Of a DNA stretch of 64,000 nucleotides, positions 62,577 to 64,000 are shown in pieces. The translations under genes were made by a program, and so were the position numbers. Below the pieces are notes generated by a model. That model made no database searches. It saw only the letters and a list, made by a program, of their open reading frames with translations, and was not told where the DNA came from. Source of the DNA: Chryseobacterium soldanellicola. GTDB lineage: Bacteria > Bacteroidota > Bacteroidia > Flavobacteriales > Weeksellaceae. Every line of letters starts with the position of its first letter. The first letter of the stretch is position 1. The stretch lies in assembly GCF_900100115.1 (NCBI RefSeq), contig NZ_FNKL01000003.1, positions 186,001 to 250,000 on the forward strand. Direction: 5' to 3'.

Positions 62577-62639
62577 AATTTTGGCTAAAGCCTATGTTTT
62601 ATTTCTAATTCTAAGCGGACTAAAGTCCGCTCCTATTGA
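62577..62639 (+). repeat. two-hairpin CTAAAG repeat, copy 3
   Basis: First hairpin GGCT-AA-AGCC (62583-62592), second GCGGACT-AA-AGTCCGC (62615-62630), tail TCCTATTGAT running into the DUF58 stop codon. The second hairpin has A-T where copies 1 and 2 have G-C. Confidence 0.75.
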
Positions 62640-63503
62640 TTATTTCTTTTGAAAATAATTATACAATAATCTCGAATAATCTTCGCCAGTGCTGATATTC
62701 ATAAAACTGGCGGAACTGTTGGCAAAATCTTCTTCAAGGGCTCTCAACTTTTGTTTCTGAGCTTCGGCAAAAGTATATCTCCATCTTGCGCTGGAAGTAT
62801 TTGCCCAAACCTGTTTTCCTGTTTCGGAATCATATAAAAGTGTGTATCCTACATCGGGAATTTCATTGTCTTTGTCATCAAAAATCCTCATTCCTAACAG
62901 CTGATGCTTTTTGGAGGCCACCCTCAACATTTTAGAATCATATTCATCCTCAAAATCCGAAAAAAGGAAAACCAGTGATTTTCTTTTAAAAATCCCCATC
63001 ATATACTCCATCGCCTTATCAATTTTGGATTCTGCCGGGACGTAATCTGCCGTTAAAATCGTACTGATAATCGACAAAATATGCTTTCTGCCTTTTTGTG
63101 GCGGAATTACTTTATAAACCTTATCCGCAAACAAAATCAATCCCACTTTATCATTATTTCCCGCTGCTGAAAACCCTAAACTTGCAGCTATTTCTGCAAC
63201 ATATTCTCTTTTCAGCTGGGTTTTCGTTCCGTAATCCATTGAAGCGGAAATATCAACCAAAATCATCATCGTCAATTCCCTTTCCTCTTCCATCACCTTC
63301 ACAAAAGGCTCGCGGAAACGGGCTGTTTTATTCCAGTCGATTCTACGGATTACATCGCCGAACTGATACGGGCGAACCTCTGAAAAAGTCATTCCCTGCC
63401 CTTTAAAAGCACTGTGATATTGTCCCATCAAAGAAGCTTCCGTCTTCTTTCGGGTACGGATTTCTATCTGTTTGACTTTTTTTACAATATCTTTTATCTG
63501 CAT
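62640..63503 (-). CDS. DUF58 domain-containing protein
   Basis: The 287-residue protein has the DUF58 signature GQGMTFSEVRPYQFGDVIRRIDWNKTARF (residues about 35-63), followed by a VWA-like domain with ILVDISASMDYG (MIDAS DISASM). It is the usual gene after moxR in Bat operons. No moxR precedes it within the window: the next gene upstream is a GNAT, with a 63 bp gap. Confidence 0.92.
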   Translation of the reverse strand: MQIKDIVKKVKQIEIRTRKKTEASLMGQYHSAFKGQGMTFSEVRPYQFGDVIRRIDWNKTARFREPFVKVMEEERELTMMILVDISASMDYGTKTQLKREYVAEIAASLGFSAAGNNDKVGLILFADKVYKVIPPQKGRKHILSIISTILTADYVPAESKIDKAMEYMMGIFKRKSLVFLFSDFEDEYDSKMLRVASKKHQLLGMRIFDDKDNEIPDVGYTLLYDSETGKQVWANTSSARWRYTFAEAQKQKLRALEEDFANSSASFMNISTGEDYSRLLYNYFQKK

Positions 63504-63566
63504 GTTTTGTGTTTGAGGGTTTTAGAGTTTGAGTGTTTTTTGAGTATTTGAACTTCCATCTTTTCT

Positions 63567-64000
63567 TTATTTAAACTCAATCGACACGTTAAACCATTCA
63601 TCATCAAATTTCGGGCTGTATTTTTTATAAAAATTAATTGCAGGCTCATTCCAATTCAACACCTGAAAAACCATTCCGCTGTATTGATTTGATTTTCCGT
63701 GTTCCAATGTGGCTTCAAATAATTTCTTTCCGATTTGCTTTCCTCTCAATTTCTCCGTCACCACCAAATCTTCCAGATACAATCTTCTTCCTTTCCAGGT
63801 TGAATATCGGTCATAATATAATGAGATTCCGACGATTTCTCCATTAAATTCCGCTACAAAAGCTCCCCAAACCGGAGATTTTCCGAATCCGTCTTCCATG
63901 AATTGCTCTAAAGTTAAGGTAACTTCATGCAAAGCCTTTTCATAGTTGGCCAATTCTTTAATTAACTCCAACATCGCAGCACAATCTTTCCGGACTGCTT
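63567..64000 (-). CDS. GNAT family N-acetyltransferase, 5' end outside window
   Basis: The frame continues upstream of the ATG at 63974 to the window edge (reading AVRKDCAAMLELIKELANYE), which fits the normal start of this family (xIRxAxxxDxxxMLELIxELAxYE). The acetyl-CoA loop VVTEKLRGKQIGKKLFEATLEHG is complete, and the end VLNWNEPAINFYKKY is typical of diamine/spermidine N-acetyltransferase-like enzymes. Only the first few residues are missing. Confidence 0.85.
   Translation of the reverse strand, partial: AVRKDCAAMLELIKELANYEKALHEVTLTLEQFMEDGFGKSPVWGAFVAEFNGEIVGISLYYDRYSTWKGRRLYLEDLVVTEKLRGKQIGKKLFEATLEHGKSNQYSGMVFQVLNWNEPAINFYKKYSPKFDDEWFNVSIEFK

Overview
The window looks like a chromosomal segment of a flavobacterium of the Chryseobacterium type (Bacteroidota, Weeksellaceae). 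Support comes from the AT-rich sequence, the gldJ-porU-porV block of type IX secretion, a SusC/SusD pair, the mevalonate-pathway gene mvaD, an aerotolerance-type Bat operon, promoters of the Bacteroidota form TAnnTTTG, and a microviridin-like graspetide cluster whose leader and core resemble those known from Chryseobacterium. The species call is inference. There are no rRNA or tRNA genes, no phage and no insertion sequence with a transposase.

Layout. 1-9016: a partial SRPBCC-like gene, a Nudix hydrolase, murF, then gldJ divergent from porU-porV. 9017-9718: a gene-free island of nested repeats. 9719-20126: FUSC membrane protein, phosphopantetheinyl transferase, ahcY, purE and purK on either side of a DMT transporter, a DUF1543 gene, a TauE/DUF1634 exporter pair, a glyoxalase-fold gene and an NTF2-like gene. 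20228-25322: EEP-family phosphatase/nuclease, mvaD, and an acyl-CoA ligase with an NAD-dependent epimerase. 25629-28115: the graspetide cluster (two ATP-grasp maturases, two precursor peptides). 28242-35145: alpha/beta hydrolase, pdxJ and a SusC/SusD pair. 35254-44367: MscS channel, lipoproteins, ung, GNAT, a MutS2-type ATPase and small unknown genes. 44368-45104: a cobalamin riboswitch followed by an acyl-CoA thioesterase. 45147-50467: HD hydrolase, XAC2610-like protein, repeat island, cytochrome P450, and a PadR-PspC operon. 50632-56070: a possible 20-residue peptide gene, acyltransferase, PaaI thioesterase, a lipoprotein/sigma factor/beta-barrel cassette, and isochorismate synthase. 56249-64000: MarC, then BatD, BatC, BatB, BatA, a BatD-like protein and DUF58 on the minus strand, and a GNAT gene cut by the window edge.

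The most unusual content is in the gaps. A structured repeat occurs three times (about 9121-9300, 14265-14420, 46511-46653): its flanks are conserved, but its 23-28 bp hairpin arms differ between copies while staying perfectly complementary within each copy. Two shorter helices also co-vary. A second family with two small hairpins occurs three times (21315, 25512, 62577), again with compensating changes. Degenerate tandem heptamers of several different sequences, all with period 7, sit at gene ends at six or more places. Several genes start 4-6 bases after a TAnnTTTG box, which predicts leaderless mRNAs. The graspetide precursors carry tandem octapeptide repeats between leader and core, and a strong terminator separates them from their maturases.
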